In this document: piece by piece, positions 22,779 to 35,300 of the stretch | Position numbering within the stretch: the first letter of the stretch is position 1 | Layout: the number at the start of each line of letters is the position of its first letter | Source: Blasia pusilla | Taxonomy: Eukaryota; Marchantiophyta; Marchantiopsida; Blasiales | Length of the DNA stretch: 64,000 nt | Assembly: GCA_050084515.1 (NCBI GenBank) | Contig: CM114271.1 | Coordinates: 67,270,001-67,334,000, forward strand | Direction of reading: 5' to 3' | The notes under the pieces: generated by a model | The model's input: the letters and a program-made list of their open reading frames with translations, nothing else | Told to the model about the DNA's origin: nothing | Databases searched by the model: none | Position numbers and translations under genes: made by a program

Positions 22779-22990
22779 GGAGCCGAAGCGATAGCAAATT
22801 CTCGTATGTTGAGTAATCTCCATGTTCAGGTTCCTTCGTGCGCTCTCTCTGTGAGCGCACAAACGGACTAGGCTCCTTTGTATCTCTAACCTTTGTAAAG
22901 ATTTCAGTGATTTCGTCACTTTCTGTTTTCTCACATGAATTCATTGAATTACCTGCGCCACATGACCATACACTCCAAATTTTGTAGGAC
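22779..22990 (+). mobile_element. Copia 5' leader next to LTR copy 1
   Basis: Sequence with ATTCTCGTATGT, ATGTTCAGGTTCC and TGTGAGCGCAC matches the 5' leader of the copia element at 32340-32427. The LTR is therefore flanked by pol-end sequence on one side and 5' leader on the other: a junction of two elements sharing one LTR. Alternatively this stretch is part of a longer LTR. Confidence 0.55.
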
Positions 22991-23164
22991 AAAGTGGTGT
23001 GCCAAGATAGTCATTTCTTGGGATAATCTGATTTCACGTCCTCCACCTTCTAACTCCGCCCCTACGACCCCTTCTTCTTCACCGTCATCCCATATTCGTG
23101 TCCTCACATCCTCAAATCTTTTCATATACTCAGTCACAAATCCGAATGCCTCATCTTTGATATA

Positions 23165-24143
23165 TCCCTCTGCCATACATGTCGTGTGTCTTGAACGTCA
23201 ATCTCTAGTATTGCGGAAAAGTACGTTGAGCAGGACACGCTCTTATCGCCGACCTGCATCCCAAACACGCACTCTCGTTAGTCGGGTTTGGATCAGACGT
23301 TCCAATCCACAGAGTCCTCAACTGAACCTTCCTTACTTCCTAGATTCCAAACACGGCAAGTCCTTTAAGACTTGGAACACACTTTCTGGATTGGTCCAGG
23401 AGCCTAAAACGGCACTCGCGTCTAGCGGTCCCAGCTGTTCAACGGATCCCATGCGAGTTCCTAACCAGGACGCAAGTAATTGAGCCTCGGGTTGGAATCC
23501 AAGAGGGATGTCTAAAATCTCCTCAATAGACTTGGTTCCATTTTCAAGTCCATCCCCAAACTCTCGATCCGTTCCATGCCCTTGAGCCGCCCCGTGGCGC
23601 CCAAAGTGGGGCTCGAGTCCCAAGCACTCTTGGAGACCTTCCCCCTTACTAGTACTTCTGGGGTTCTCCAATAACCCCCCACCTTTGGAAAAGGAGGATC
23701 GGGCCCTTCATTGTGGCCCTCAACCCGACTCTACTTCCGGGTTTTTTCTCAGCTGCTGCTTATATGTTTGCAAAGATCTTTAGTGTGCTTGAACCGGCTT
23801 TCCATAAGCTCTCCAACGCATTCTTGTTCATTCCAAACGCATCTTAGCGCTAAAATTTATGGCCATAAATACAGTCAAGAACTCTCAAACGCTAGTGGCG
23901 TCCCAAATACGGATTCCTTCCTTTGGCAACCCACTTCCTAGACTTGACTCCTCTCAAATCTTCATTTGCGTTTGGTTCAAGTTTCTCCGTCGCAACCAGA
24001 ACATATGGAACGCAAAACTTTGCTTGCGTCTCCTCTCTTGTCTCTTCTTCGAGATCACTCCAACGCGCAAGCCATCTTAGCGTGAGCCAGGTCATGTTCC
24101 GATGTTCCGCTTTGGCACTCGTTTGGTCATCAGGGTCGCGACA
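23165..24143 (+). mobile_element. Gypsy LTR (copy 2), 5'-truncated
   Basis: Aligns with 2275-3335 and, in reverse orientation, with 24195-25250. The end GGGTCGCGACA (about 24133-24143) is a plausible LTR terminus. It lacks the first 300 or so bases present in the minus-strand copy. About 50 bases separate it from that copy, so the two LTRs face each other. Confidence 0.6.
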
Positions 24144-24194
24144 CTCACCCCTCCTTAGAGGTTGATGCCCTCATCAACGCAAATCTTTGTTATG

Positions 24195-25537
24195 TCAAGT
24201 TTTTCGCGACCCTCATAACCAAACAACACCAAATACGCGCCAAGCGAAACATGAGAACTCAAAGGAACTCACGCCGCGAGGTTTGCGCTTTGGAGAGGCG
24301 TTTGGAAGAGTCTCTTGGAAAAGTCTAAGAGACGAAACGCGGAACACAGTTGTGCGTTTCATGCGTTAGTGGTCGCGACCAGGAAACCTAGACCAAACGC
24401 GAGCCGAGACTTGAGATGAGTTGAGTCTTGGAGGTTGGTTGCCAAAGAGGTGAGAACCAGTTTGGAACACGGCTAGCGTTTGAGAGAATCTGACTGTGTT
24501 TAGGACCATAACGTTGAGTTCCGAGATGCGTTCGGGACAAGTAAGGGCGCGTTGGAAAGTTGATCTTGAGATGCTTCCAACGCACCAAAGACCTCAGCAA
24601 ACGCATAAGTACTGGCTGAGATATTGGCCGAAAACGATTCAGAGAGCAATCGGGTTGAGGGCCAATTGAGGGGCCCGGTGTCTTTCCCTAAATGTAGGGG
24701 GCCCCTGAGATCCCCAGAAGTACTAGTAAGGGGAGTACCTTCTCTGAGATGTCTCGGGAAACGAAACCCCACTTTGGGCGCCAAAAACGGCGTTTGAGGC
24801 ACGGGATGAAACGGGAGTTTGGTGAAACCCAAACCCAAACCTGATCCAAAGGAGTGGACTTTGTATGCCACACTTGGATTCCAACCCGAGATTCACTTCG
24901 TGCGAGTCTTGGTGAGGAACTTATTGGATGTTCATCGGACAGTTGGAACCACTAGGCGCGAAACGCCGTTTCAGGTTCCTGAACCGACCAGAAAGTCTGT
25001 CCCAAGTCTTCCGAGACTTGCCCGTGTTGGAAACCGCGAAACTAGGAAGGTTGAGCTTGAAGAGAGAGTCCGAGACAAGAACTCGGAAAGTAATCCCGCT
25101 GATTGATCCAAGACCCGACTAACCGAAGTGCGTGTTTGGATGCAGATCAGCGTTGAGAGCGTGACCTATTGAACGCACGCTTCCGCAACAAAAAGATTAA
25201 TGTTCAAGGAGAGTAGGCGCACGACAAGTTTCCTGGGCAACCTACCCCTTAACATTGAATTGCGTTATGGTGGCTAACCTGCAATTCCTCTTAGTCTCAA
25301 TTTGTCACTTTGCACCACTTAGAATTATTACCATCTCCTCTTTGATAAGCCTAAACTGGTTCCGAAGAACTAACCTATCAAATAAGCTAACTAAGTATGC
25401 AATGTTAGACTCTTCTGGCTCACTCTTGTAAATATCATACATGTTTACCTGGTCTATAAATTGTACTATTATTGGGTCGCTCTCGTATTCGACTTAGGCG
25501 CATCACTAAGTTTACTTATGTAGCCACAAGTAAGATC
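24195..25537 (-). mobile_element. Probable 3' LTR of the minus-strand gypsy element
   Basis: On the minus strand, a purine tract CTGGGGGCTTGGGG precedes TGATCTTACTTGTGG (about 25537), a typical polypurine tract and LTR start. The repeat then runs to GGGTCGCGA near 24200. Its position follows the chromodomain end of pol at 25862 in the same orientation. Length is about 1.34 kb. Confidence 0.55.
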
Positions 25538-25861
25538 ACCCCAAGCCCCCAGACAAATTCATCTGCCCCGCCGATGCTAGGGCGAGTTCGAGTGTAATCC
25601 AATACAAGGTCCTGTTCTAGGTGCTTATCCACATACGAGCTCTCACCTCAAATACTCCTTGTCTGTCCTCTTGACTTACATCCTAAGCATATGATGAACG
25701 ACTCATAGCCATGCACTACCACATACAAATTGCAATCAACTCTAGCATCAAACCTCCAAATCCATGCATTCCTTTATTGCAACACTAGCATGTTCTAGTT
25801 ACAACGGCCTTCAGCCCAAGATTCGAATGGGTACAAGTCATATCTCTAGCTTCTCGTCGTA
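25538..25861 (-). other. Gypsy 3' untranslated stretch
   Basis: Lies between the chromodomain stop and the presumed LTR of the minus-strand gypsy element. No open frame is supported. Confidence 0.45.
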
Positions 25862-28495
25862 CTAACGTATGTGTTTCTCTTGCGTCCGCTTGAAGTCTCG
25901 CAAAAACTCTTGCGCGTGTTCCAAATCCGCCTCTGCAATCCAAATCACCTCCTTCACATGGTAGCCCTTCCATTTAACCAAGTATTCATACTTGCTGACC
26001 CGACGCCTTGAACGTAAGATGGTCTCCACTTCAAACTCTGACTCTTCATTTATGATCATCACATGCGGTCTCACCACCTGTCTCCGCTCGAAACGTCCAT
26101 TATCTTGAAGATATTTCTTCAACAATGACACATGAAAGATCGGGTGAATCTTGAACTCGTCCGGCAGCCCCAATGTATACACATCCTCAAACAGGTTTGC
26201 CACAATCACATACGGTCCAACATACTTGGCAAACAGCTTTGCAGACAACTCTTTCAAAAGAGTGAGATTCTTCACACTCAACCACACTTGCTCTCCAACT
26301 TGGAATTGTACTTGGAGCCGACTCTTGTTAGCATGCTTAACGTACCTTATTTGAGCCTTTGCAAGACTTTGCCTTGCTCGCTCTTCCCATTCTCGCATTT
26401 CTACCAACAAACCTTCTGCCGTCGCTTGTCGTGTTCTTGCCTATGTGGTACCCTTCAAAAGGGCTCAAAAGGCCCTTCAGGCTCTCGTCCATTTGCGAGG
26501 AGAAAGGGACATTCTCCAGTTGCAAAATGCTTGGTTGAGTTGTAGCAATACTCCGCCGTGCTCAGCCACTTGATCCAATCTCGTTGATCAACATGCACAT
26601 AATTCCTTAAGTAAAGATTCACTGTTGAGTTTACCTTTTCGGTCTGCCCATCCGTCTAGGGGTGGAAAGCAATATTGAAACTCAGCTTGGTTTTAAACCT
26701 CTTGAACAAGTGCTTCCAAAAAGCACTGGTAAACTTTGGATCCCGATCTGAAATAATGCTCCTTGACAAACCTTGAGCACGCCACCAGCCATCCAAATAC
26801 AAATGTGACGTTGTATAAGCCGTTGCGGAATCCACCGTCGGCATGAATCTAGCCAACTTGCTAAACTGATCAACTATCACAAGTATAGCGTTGTATCCAT
26901 CAAATTCCAGAAGACTCGTGATGAAATCCATACTCACACTTTGCAAGGGTCCTTATGGAATTGGCAAGGGATGCACCAAGCCTTGTTTCTTATCATAAGA
27001 AACTCTGTTTGCTTGGCAGGTCACACAGGTCTTCACGTATTGAGCAACATCCTCTTTCATGTTGGGCCAAAAAAAATGCTCAGACAGACTATCTAGCGTA
27101 GATTTCTCTCCTTTATGCCCTGCAAAGGGTCCGTCATGACATTCCACTAACACTTTAGGCTAGCCCTCCTCTGCTTGCACCTTAGTAAACCGTGCCTCAA
27201 ACGTATGTGGGCCACTTTCTCACCTCGCTTCAACTTCCTCAGGTACTTCCTTGCTTGAGCGTCCTTCATGTATCCTTCACGAATCCTTCTTTCCAAATCT
27301 ATTTCTTTGGGAAACATTGCTCTCAAGACCTGCATCGTCGATGGCATATGTTCCTCCTTGCAACTCAAGGCATCTAGAATCACATTATCTTTACCCGGCT
27401 TGTGAATCAACTCAACATCCATCAATGCCAAGGTATCATGCCATCGCAGTTGTTTCGGAATCACTCGATCTTGGGTATCAAAAATACTTGAGTGATATAT
27501 TATCAGTGAACACTCGAGTTCTGTGGAGCCCTAAATAATTCCGCCACTTCCTCAAGCAATGGACCACCGCGAACAGCTCTTTCTCGGGAGTGGGCCATCT
27601 CCTTTCAGTATCGCTAAGCTTCTTGCTCTCGTATGCTACAGGTCTTCCTTCTTGCACCAACATTCCTGCAACCGCGAAATCACTAGCATCGCTATGCACT
27701 TTGAATGGTTTGTCAAACTTCCGCAGCTTCAATACTGGTTCTTGCGATAGAATCTGCTTCATTCGGCTAAATGCCTCATTAACTTCTTGGATCCAAGTTG
27801 TGTTGGAAAACTCTACTGTCCAATCCGTGAGAGGTCTCAAAATTCTCGAAAAGTTTTTCACATAAGTGCGATAGAATTGCACCGCACCTATGAACCTCCT
27901 CATCCCCTTAACGGTGGAGGGCGATTCCCTTTCGACAATCGCTTTCACCTTCTCCATGTCTGGCCGGACACCATCTGCACTAACCACATGACCTAAGAAT
28001 TTGATCTTGCTCAAACCGAATTCACTCTTCTCTACATTTGCATACAGCTGATTTGCCCTTAGCTTAGACAAGACCGCTCTCACATGTCGAACGTGCTCCT
28101 CTAGTGACTTCGAATAGATAAGTATATCATCAATATAGATGATAACATACTCATCCATTTCCTTGTGAAAAATGGAGTTCATCAATGTGGTGAACGTCGG
28201 AGGCGCGTTACGTAGACCAAAAGGCATCACTACAAACTCAAAGGAACCGTATCTTGTCCTGCACGCAATCTTCTCCACATCTGCCTTGGCAATCCGGATC
28301 TGGTAATATCCTGACTTCAAGTCAATCCTACTGAAATATCTCACGTCTGCCACCCAGTCGAAGAGATCATTTATCCTCGAAAGAGGATAATTGTTCCGAA
28401 CCGTCACTTTATTCAGAAGCTTATTTGTCAAGACATCCTCAAATTCCTTGACCACTTTCTGAAGTGGTTCGGGGATTCCCCTAGAAGCTCTATCA
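25862..28495 (-). pseudogene. Ty3/gypsy chromovirus-type pol, degenerate
   Basis: Minus-strand order: reverse transcriptase (28455-27478) with FSRIDLKSGYYQIRI, MPFGLRNAP and YIDDILIYS; RNase H-like part with YESKKLSDTERRWPTPEKE; HHCC integrase finger (27153-26953) with CxxC in KTCVTCQA; integrase core (26946-26656) with MDFITSL and SDRDPKF; C-terminal end with a chromodomain (26410-25862) holding EYLVKWKGY. The frames are separated by stops and shifts. At its 5' side VKEFEDVL is joined almost directly to LNKVTV, so the start of the reverse transcriptase, usually about 80 residues, has been deleted. Protease and gag are absent. The element stops against the copia LTR region at about 28500. Confidence 0.88.
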
Positions 28496-28539
28496 TGGTC
28501 TCTGTGTAGTCCGCTTGGAGGGCTACCGCTGCGGCTCCC

Positions 28540-28801
28540 GACTATTTCACTACTCGAGAAAATTAGGGTTTTTACCTATTTTTCTTCGTTTCTATTAATA
28601 GAAAAATTTGCATCAGGGTGTCCCGCAACTTCATGCAATATAGGGTTAGATAATCCTAGTAATGCTACTCCTAAGACCACCTATGTCATATTACTATGAC
28701 TCCTTTGACATCTAGGTCGGAACCATCAATCTAGGCTTCTCCTCATAAAAGGGGGCCGATCAGATTAATAGTGCTAGAGAAGTGGATGTTGAGAATCCAA
28801 A
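28540..28801 (-). repeat. Ty1/copia LTR (copy 2, 3' LTR of the minus element)
   Basis: Follows the polypurine tract TTGAGGGGG after the copia pol stop on the minus strand. The terminal TG has become TT. It aligns with the LTRs at 22531 and 32428. Beyond it, GGGAGCCGCAGCGGTAGC resembles the leader seen after LTR copy 1. Confidence 0.75.
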
Positions 28802-28819
28802 CCCCCTCAATATCCACTC

Positions 28820-31800
28820 TCATATGGAGTATTGTCTTCGACCTATGCCAAGATCCTTCAGATGTTGGTGAAGCTGATCTGAGCTCAAAGCTTTCGTGAA
28901 GATGTCTACATGATTACCCTCTGTTAGACAATAGACTAACTTGAAAACCTCTCTCTCGATCAATTCACGAACAAAATGATACAGGATCTCTATGTCCTTC
29001 GTACAAGCATGAAATAAAGGATTATGTGCTATGGCAATGCAACTCTGATTATCACACCACATTACAGTAGCACTTTCTGGTGCTTCTCCTCTGTCCTCCA
29101 ATATCCATCTCAACCATATTGCTTCACATGAAGCATAACAAGCTGCCTTGTACTCTACCTCGATAGAATAAAGAGCCACTGTAGGTTTCTTCTTGCTGAC
29201 CCATGACACCACACCTGATCCTACCAAGAAGCAATAACCTGAAGTTGATATTCGAGAATCTGAATCTCCTCCCCAATCTGAGTCACAAAAAGCTTTCATT
29301 TCCGTCCCTGCTCCATAGGTGATGCCGTGCTCGATAGTGCCTTTGATGTACTTCAACACACGCATCCCTGCCTTCCAATGGTTCTCACGAGGCTTAGTTG
29401 AGAACCTACTCAACACTCCCACAACTAAGCTAATGTCTGGTCTAGTGTTACACAAAAAAATCAAACTACCTACAAGCTTTCTATACAACTTTTCATCTAC
29501 CAATGGTGAAACATCCTCCATTGAGAGTTTCAACTCTACCTCCATTGGCGAGACCACTGCCTTACACTCGGTCATCCCAAATGCCTTCAAGATTTCTCTA
29601 GCATACTTTTGAGAGAGAAAAATAGAATCTAACTGTTGCCAAATCTCCAGCCCTATAAAGTAGTGCAAAAGACCTAAAACTGACATTTCAAACTGACATT
29701 TTAACACTCCCTTCATTTCCTCTATTTTCTTATTGTGGTCTCCTATGATGATAAGATCATCCATATACAGGACTATCAACATATACATCCCATCTTCGCA
29801 AAACACATAAAAGTTTGCATCTGACGGACCCTTCTCTCGAAAGAATGTATCTATTCGTTGATACCATACCCTTGGGGCTTGCTTCAACCCATACAATGCT
29901 CGATGAAGTAAACACACTTTCTCTTTTGATCCAGATGTCTCAAAACCTGGTGGTTGAGATACATACACCTCCTCCTTGAGACTCCCGTTTAGAAAGGCGG
30001 ACTTCACATCGTATTGGTATACATGCCAACGTCTTGTTCCTGCAACCACTAGAATAATTCGAATGGTTGTCATCCTTGCAATAGGAGCAAAAGTCTCATA
30101 GTAGTCAAAACCTTTGATTTGTGAGCATCCGCTAGAACAATTCGAGTGGTTGTCATCCTTGCAGTTGGAGCAAAAGTCTCAGAGTAGTCAAAACCTTCGA
30201 TTTGTGAGCATCTTTGTGCAACCAACCTCGCTTTGAATTTATCCAATGAACCGTTCGATTTGTACTTGGTCTTGTACACCCACTTGGTGCTTATTATCTT
30301 CCTGTCCTTTGGATTTTCAACCAAAGTCCAAGTTTCATTTCTCTAAATAGCGTCCATCTCCATCTCCATAGCCTCTCTCCATTGAGGATGAGCAAGGGCC
30401 TCATCCAAGCATGATGGCTCTTTCACCTTCAAGATCTCTGTCACCAAGGCCATGTTGACAAGATGTGCGGAAGCTCTATTGTGCTCCTCTAGTCTCTGGG
30501 ATCTTCTTGGATGTGTAACAACTTCATCAGTTGCAAGTGGATCCTTACCATCCAAGAGCTGCTTAGGGTATGATAACCGTAGTGGAAGAGCAGGTTGTTC
30601 TTTGTAATCATCACCAAATTCTTTTTCTTGATGATCTCGTGTAAACATTGGTGGTGTGCTCTAGTGGGTTATCTCTTCGTTTGATGATAATATGGACAGA
30701 CCATTGATATCCGCCACTTGATGAGGCTATTTTTGGAATAATACATCACAACTCACAAGCATCTTCTTTGCTTGAGGACACCATAGGAGATGAGCTTTAG
30801 ACTCATCACTGTATCCCATAAAGATGCACTTCGTGCTCTTGGATGCTTCAGGAATATGTACAAAGCACTCACTACCAAAAGTCCTAAAATGTTGGACTGA
30901 TGGTACCTTACCTGAGTATCATTGATGAGGAGTCATGCCTTGCACTGACTTGGTAGCACTTCTATTTAGAATGTAAACGACAGTATTAACAGCTTCAGCC
31001 CAAAATCCTTCTATCAAACCTTTTGCTTTCATCATACATCTTGCCATCTCCACCATTGTACGGTTTCGACGCTCAACAACTCCATTTTTTTATGATGTAT
31101 ATGCCGTGGTTAACTGTCGCTTGATTCCATGCTCTCCCAAATATTTGTTGAATTCTGTTGATAAGAATTCTCCTCCTCGAACGGTGTGAAGCTTTTGTAC
31201 CTTCTTTCTTGTCTCATTCTCAACCAGCTTGTGCCATACCTTAAATTTTCCAAAAGCACTTGCCTTATCACGAAGGAAATACACCCACATCTTCCTACTA
31301 TAATCGTGGACAACTAAAAAGAAGTAGGAAGAACCACCTAACGCCATTGTTCTCATTTTACTCATTTTACCAGAGAGGTTAGCATGTATCAACTCTAGAG
31401 GAGCCTTTGCTCTATTGCTGGACTCTTGTGGAAATGGTTGTTGGTGTTGCTTGCCCATCATACAAGCTTCTCATATATCCGACACTCCAGATATTGTTGG
31501 TAAATCAACAACCATGCCAGATTTTTGCATCTGACCTAGTAAGGGAAAGCTTAGGTGACCAATTCTTTCATGCCACAACTTATTGCTACTAAGATCTGTA
31601 CCTACACTTGTCGTGAAAGCATACAACTCGTAGATATTTCCACGTCGTATACCTTCATCCACTACTTTCCCATTGGCATCCTCAATGACTGCTCCAATTT
31701 TCTTGAAACAAACTTCTAGGTTACGATCACATAATACTGCTATTGAAATCAAATTTCTCTTCAACTCCGGTACGTACAATACATCAGTTAACTTCTTTTC

Positions 31801-32338
31801 ATATCCTTTTTGTGAGACTAAAATTTTTTTGCCTTTCCCTTCTACAGGGCACTTTGCATTATTCCCAACAGTAACAACGATGGGCTCTTGTAGAGGCTGT
31901 AAGGAGCTATACCAATCCTTATGATTGGTCATATGCCTACATGCTCCACTAGTGGAATAATTTTCTTGTGTGCAAAACTCTTCGATTGCTACCCAAGAGT
32001 TTTGCACACAGAACTTCATGTTCTCCTACTTCTACAAAATTTCCAAACTGCTTCTTAGGTCTTAAACAACGGTTCTTCTCATCCTGACTCCTCTTTCTAC
32101 AATCTTTGATAAGATGACCTAGCTTACCACAATAAAAGCATTTGAAGGCTTTTCTTGGAAATTTCTTCTTGACATTTGAACTGTAATCCTGATTTCTACC
32201 TCTCTGTACATTGGCAATAAATGCTGCATCACTTCCCTCTCTTGCTTTGAAGCGCATTTCCTCTTCTACCAACATTGCACTTAATTTTTTAAAAGTAAGC
32301 GGCGTGGGTCTTACTTGAGTATTCAATGCTGTAACCAA
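28820..32338 (-). pseudogene. Ty1/copia gag-pol, internally deleted and broken
   Basis: Minus-strand order: C-terminal part of gag (32338-31949) with zinc knuckle CFYCGKLGHLIKDC; protease/GAG-pre-integrase (32019-31471); integrase core (31461-31090); linker (30648-30343); reverse transcriptase and RNase H (30324-28820) with YDVKSAFLNG, LYGLKQAPR, YMDDLII and DIFTKAL. This order (integrase before RT) defines copia. The protease catalytic D is replaced (Y-S-T-S-G-A instead of a D-S/T-G-A pattern). The gag N terminus is missing: the 5' leader joins directly to mid-gag. An 83-base tandem duplication at 30049-30212 breaks the RT frame. Not autonomous. Confidence 0.9.
30049..30212 (-). repeat. 83-base tandem duplication inside copia RT
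   Basis: Unit 1 starts at 30049 and unit 2 at 30132; the two agree at most positions. The length is not a multiple of three, so it disrupts the frame. The unit covers the F-A-P-T-A-R-M region of the reverse transcriptase. Confidence 0.85.
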
Positions 32339-32427
32339 AGTCCGTCCGTGCGCTCACAGAAGAGCTTCAATGGAACCTGAACATAGAGATATCTCGACAT
32401 ACGAGAATACGCTACCGTTGTGGATCG

Positions 32428-32654
32428 TGACTATTTCACTACTCGGGAAAACTAGGATTTTTACCTATTTCTCCGCATCCCTGATGCAATATAGGGTTAG
32501 ATAATCTTAGTAACGCTACTCCTAAGACCACCTACGTCATACTACTATGACTCCTTCAACGTCTAAGTTGGAACCATCAATCTAGGCTTCTCCTCATACA
32601 AGGGGACCGATCAGATTAATGGTGCTTAGAGAAGTGGATGTTGAGAATCCAACA
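32428..32654 (-). repeat. Ty1/copia LTR (copy 3, 5' LTR of the minus element)
   Basis: On the minus strand starts TGTTGG at 32654 and ends near GAAATAGTCA. It is slightly shorter than LTR copies 1 and 2 because of a deletion near the poly-A region. It abuts the ParB-like gene remnant. Confidence 0.78.
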
Positions 32655-34016
32655 TGTGCAACCCATCGATCTCTGACGGTTTTCTAGGCAACACAATAGA
32701 GAACCAAAAGAGTTCTATGGATTGCAAAGGCGAGAAGCAAGTTCTTCCTCTCGCAATCCGCCGCACCTATTGTTAACGATGCTAGCTACTAAAACCGGTC
32801 ATTTTTCGAAAGAAAAGTTCAAGGATACTTACGTGTTCATGGAGTGCATGGCCATTTCAACCATGGCCATGTGATTTGGGTAGGGATGGAGGACCATGGC
32901 CCTTATGGAGAAGTGAGCCTCAAGGGAGTTTGGATGGTCCGCTGCAAACTGCGACCCTTGAATCGGTGGTTGCCATCCCAAATGAAGAAGTTTAAGTTTT
33001 GCATCCACTTGTACTCGGTTCCTGCCATTGCCTTCCGGAACTCCACGTCCCTCAGCCTCCAAAAACCATCGAGAATCTCCAAGACTTCCTCCCTTAACAA
33101 AGCCTAGGTTCCATGCTCATCATACAATTGAACATAAAGTGGTGGGAAGCTATCAACGTATGAAGTTGTTGCCACAGACTCCTTCAACTTGTCAATGTCT
33201 TCCTCAGATTGGATTTCTCTTACGTATTCAATTTTTCGAAGTTGGAATAGAGGAATCCTTGAGGTATTGGGGCCATCCACTAGTGCCATCTGCTTCACCA
33301 TCTGCTCGAATATCACACACTCAATTCACATTTTCCTAACGAAGGGCACTTATGCATTGCGGAGAGAATTGAAGAGCAATGCTTACCTGCTGAAAAATTG
33401 GGTTTGTATCAAGTCCATAGAGCTGTTGTGGAGCCTCATCTAGCAAATCTACTGGAAACTCTTCAATTTTGAAGAGATTGAATTCTTCAACAGGCTTCTG
33501 AGATCCCAAAGACTCTTCTCCTTCTCCTTCTGAGATCTCCATGATCTCCACACTTGGGGTTTTAATAGCTTCCTTGTTGGTCTCTCGAAGCTTGTTAGTA
33601 TTAGTCCCTTGCATTGGACCACTCCACCTCATGGATGACACATCTTCCATTTCCTAACTCTTGGTGGGTCACTAGGAGGGCTCTTCTTCTATAACGATCG
33701 CCTTTTCCTGCCCGGCTTTAGCAAGTTTGGCTTTGCAAAAGGCGGTGTTTTGCCTCTTCTTTAGCTTTATCTCCGCTTCCATGCATTTTTTCTTGGCCTT
33801 CTCTGCATCTGTGAGCAATTTTTCTTCTTGCTTCTCCTCTTGCTTTGCAAGTTTCGTCGACATTTCCTGCTTCATCATTTTGATTTCACGCTCGCGCTAC
33901 TTGATTTCCTCTCGCCTTACATCTGTAGGCATTTTTTGCGTAATAGAAGACGGAGTTCCACCCGACTTAGGCGAGAAACTCCTGACCTTGCTGGTTTGGG
34001 TTTTTTTTCGAGTCAT
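32655..34016 (-). pseudogene. ParB-like-domain gene remnant, multi-exon
   Basis: Minus strand. ATG at 34014-34016 begins M-T-R-K-K-T-Q, followed by a lysine/glutamate-rich coiled-coil-like stretch (33880-33675), then an acidic region (33650-33390). A good donor CAG/GTAAGC at 33387/33386 and an acceptor at 33303-33302 give a phase-0 intron of 85 bases. The next exon reads RIPLFQLRKIEYVREI, then FFIWDGNHRFKGR. An isoleucine-rich strand followed by D-G-N-H-R is the signature of the ParB/sulfiredoxin fold. A second donor (AC/GTAAGT at 32833/32832) ends that exon. In-frame stops lie at about 33897, 33672, 33669, 33654 and 33104, several fitting CAG to TAG; a frameshift lies near 32940. Later exons are cut off by the copia LTR. 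The fold call is mine; function unknown. Confidence 0.5.
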
Positions 34017-34717
34017 CCTAAAATAAGCGGAGAATCGAACGCCAAGCAAGGGGTTTTCGCTTGAATCTTCGTTTCCTCTGAAAAAAATGAATTCAACTCG
34101 GACCATCATCACCAACTATCGTAAACCCCAAATGAAGAGACAAGAACCAGCCATCATAATGTCAATTTTTGTATTCGTGTGAACGGGGGAGCTGAAAGCA
34201 ACGCAAAAAAATGGAGAATGGAAAAGCGAAAAGCCTAGAAATTGGTCCTTACATACTTTCCGAGCTGTTGGACTAGACTGTTGGTACGACGATCAACCAT
34301 TGGTGTCCCATGGGTAACCGGTCTTACAACGGTGGATTGTTACATTGCAAGTTTCGCGTGGTCTGCTTGCAATCCATGCGACTCTGACGGGTTGTTGGCA
34401 GAGATCCCGCCCAATTCTTGTAGCACGTCGGACCCCGACGGGTTGCAAGGTGCCCATCCAGCCTGTATCCTGTGCAACCCGTCTAATTGCGACGGCTTGC
34501 ACAGGGATTCGTGCAACTCGTTGGACTTTGACAAGTTGTACCGTCCCACCCAAACTCGATTCAACTCAACAAAATGCTTAGGGCTCAATCCTTTGACATC
34601 CCATCCGACGGTTTCCATTCCTTCGGACTCCAACGGGTTGATCTTTCCTTTGAGTCGATATTCCAACCCGTCCGCCTCCCACGGGCTGAAGAAATCTAGG
34701 CAAATCCTTGCCCACTA

Positions 34718-34948
34718 TTGAGTAAACAACATGTCCATGCAGGGAATGTCGTGCTTGAAGCCGTGGACATCTTGGATGTTATTGATCTCGTAGGATGTAT
34801 AGGAAACATGTCTGACCCAACATCTCCTTACTCTTTCCTCCTTCGAGTTTCAAGGAATTCTTTGCTTTCTTCTCTTCCCTTGAAATTGTTCAAGCACATT
34901 ATCGTGGATGAGTTACCCGCAACATATGATGGAACTTGCATGTTTTAG
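34718..34948 (+). other. Exon-like open frame, unknown
   Basis: A 76-codon frame starting M-S-K-Q-H-V, between palindromic units. Its composition is protein-like (VVLEAVDILDVIDLVG) and it ends at TAG 34946-34948. It may be an early exon of the plus-strand gene whose larger exon starts at 35760. No domain recognised. Confidence 0.25.
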
Positions 34949-35154
34949 CTGCCTCCACTTGGACGTTCCAGCTTGAAGAAAGATGGAGGCCGCGGTATGG
35001 ACCAAGAATCAGACTATCATCGATGGTGAAGATTGGAGCGGATGAGCGTTTCAATCCCAGGTAGTCCTTGGATTGTGTCTTGTCGCCAATGCATTGGAGT
35101 ATTGGAGTGAAGAAGTCAAGGATGCCCCTTCCTCCAGAGGAACGAAGTCATAAA

Positions 35155-35300
35155 TACTTCCCAATTCCCTCCCAAAAATGCAGAAACTCCTTATGCTGTG
35201 GGTACTACCATACTATGGGGTGATCATCGATGTCCGCACTATCAATCTTCCGCTTTCTATGTTAGAGCTTCCAAACTCCTCAAACCGGGGTCCTTCAACC
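35155..35300 (+). other. Exon-like stretch, unknown
   Basis: The frame reading T-P-Y-A-V-G-T-T-I-L-W-G-D-H-R-C-P-H-Y, then ASKLLKPGSFNR, looks coding and precedes the second group of palindromic units. The 5' limit is uncertain; ATGCAG at about 35180 could be an acceptor. I suggest it belongs to the same plus-strand gene. Confidence 0.25.
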
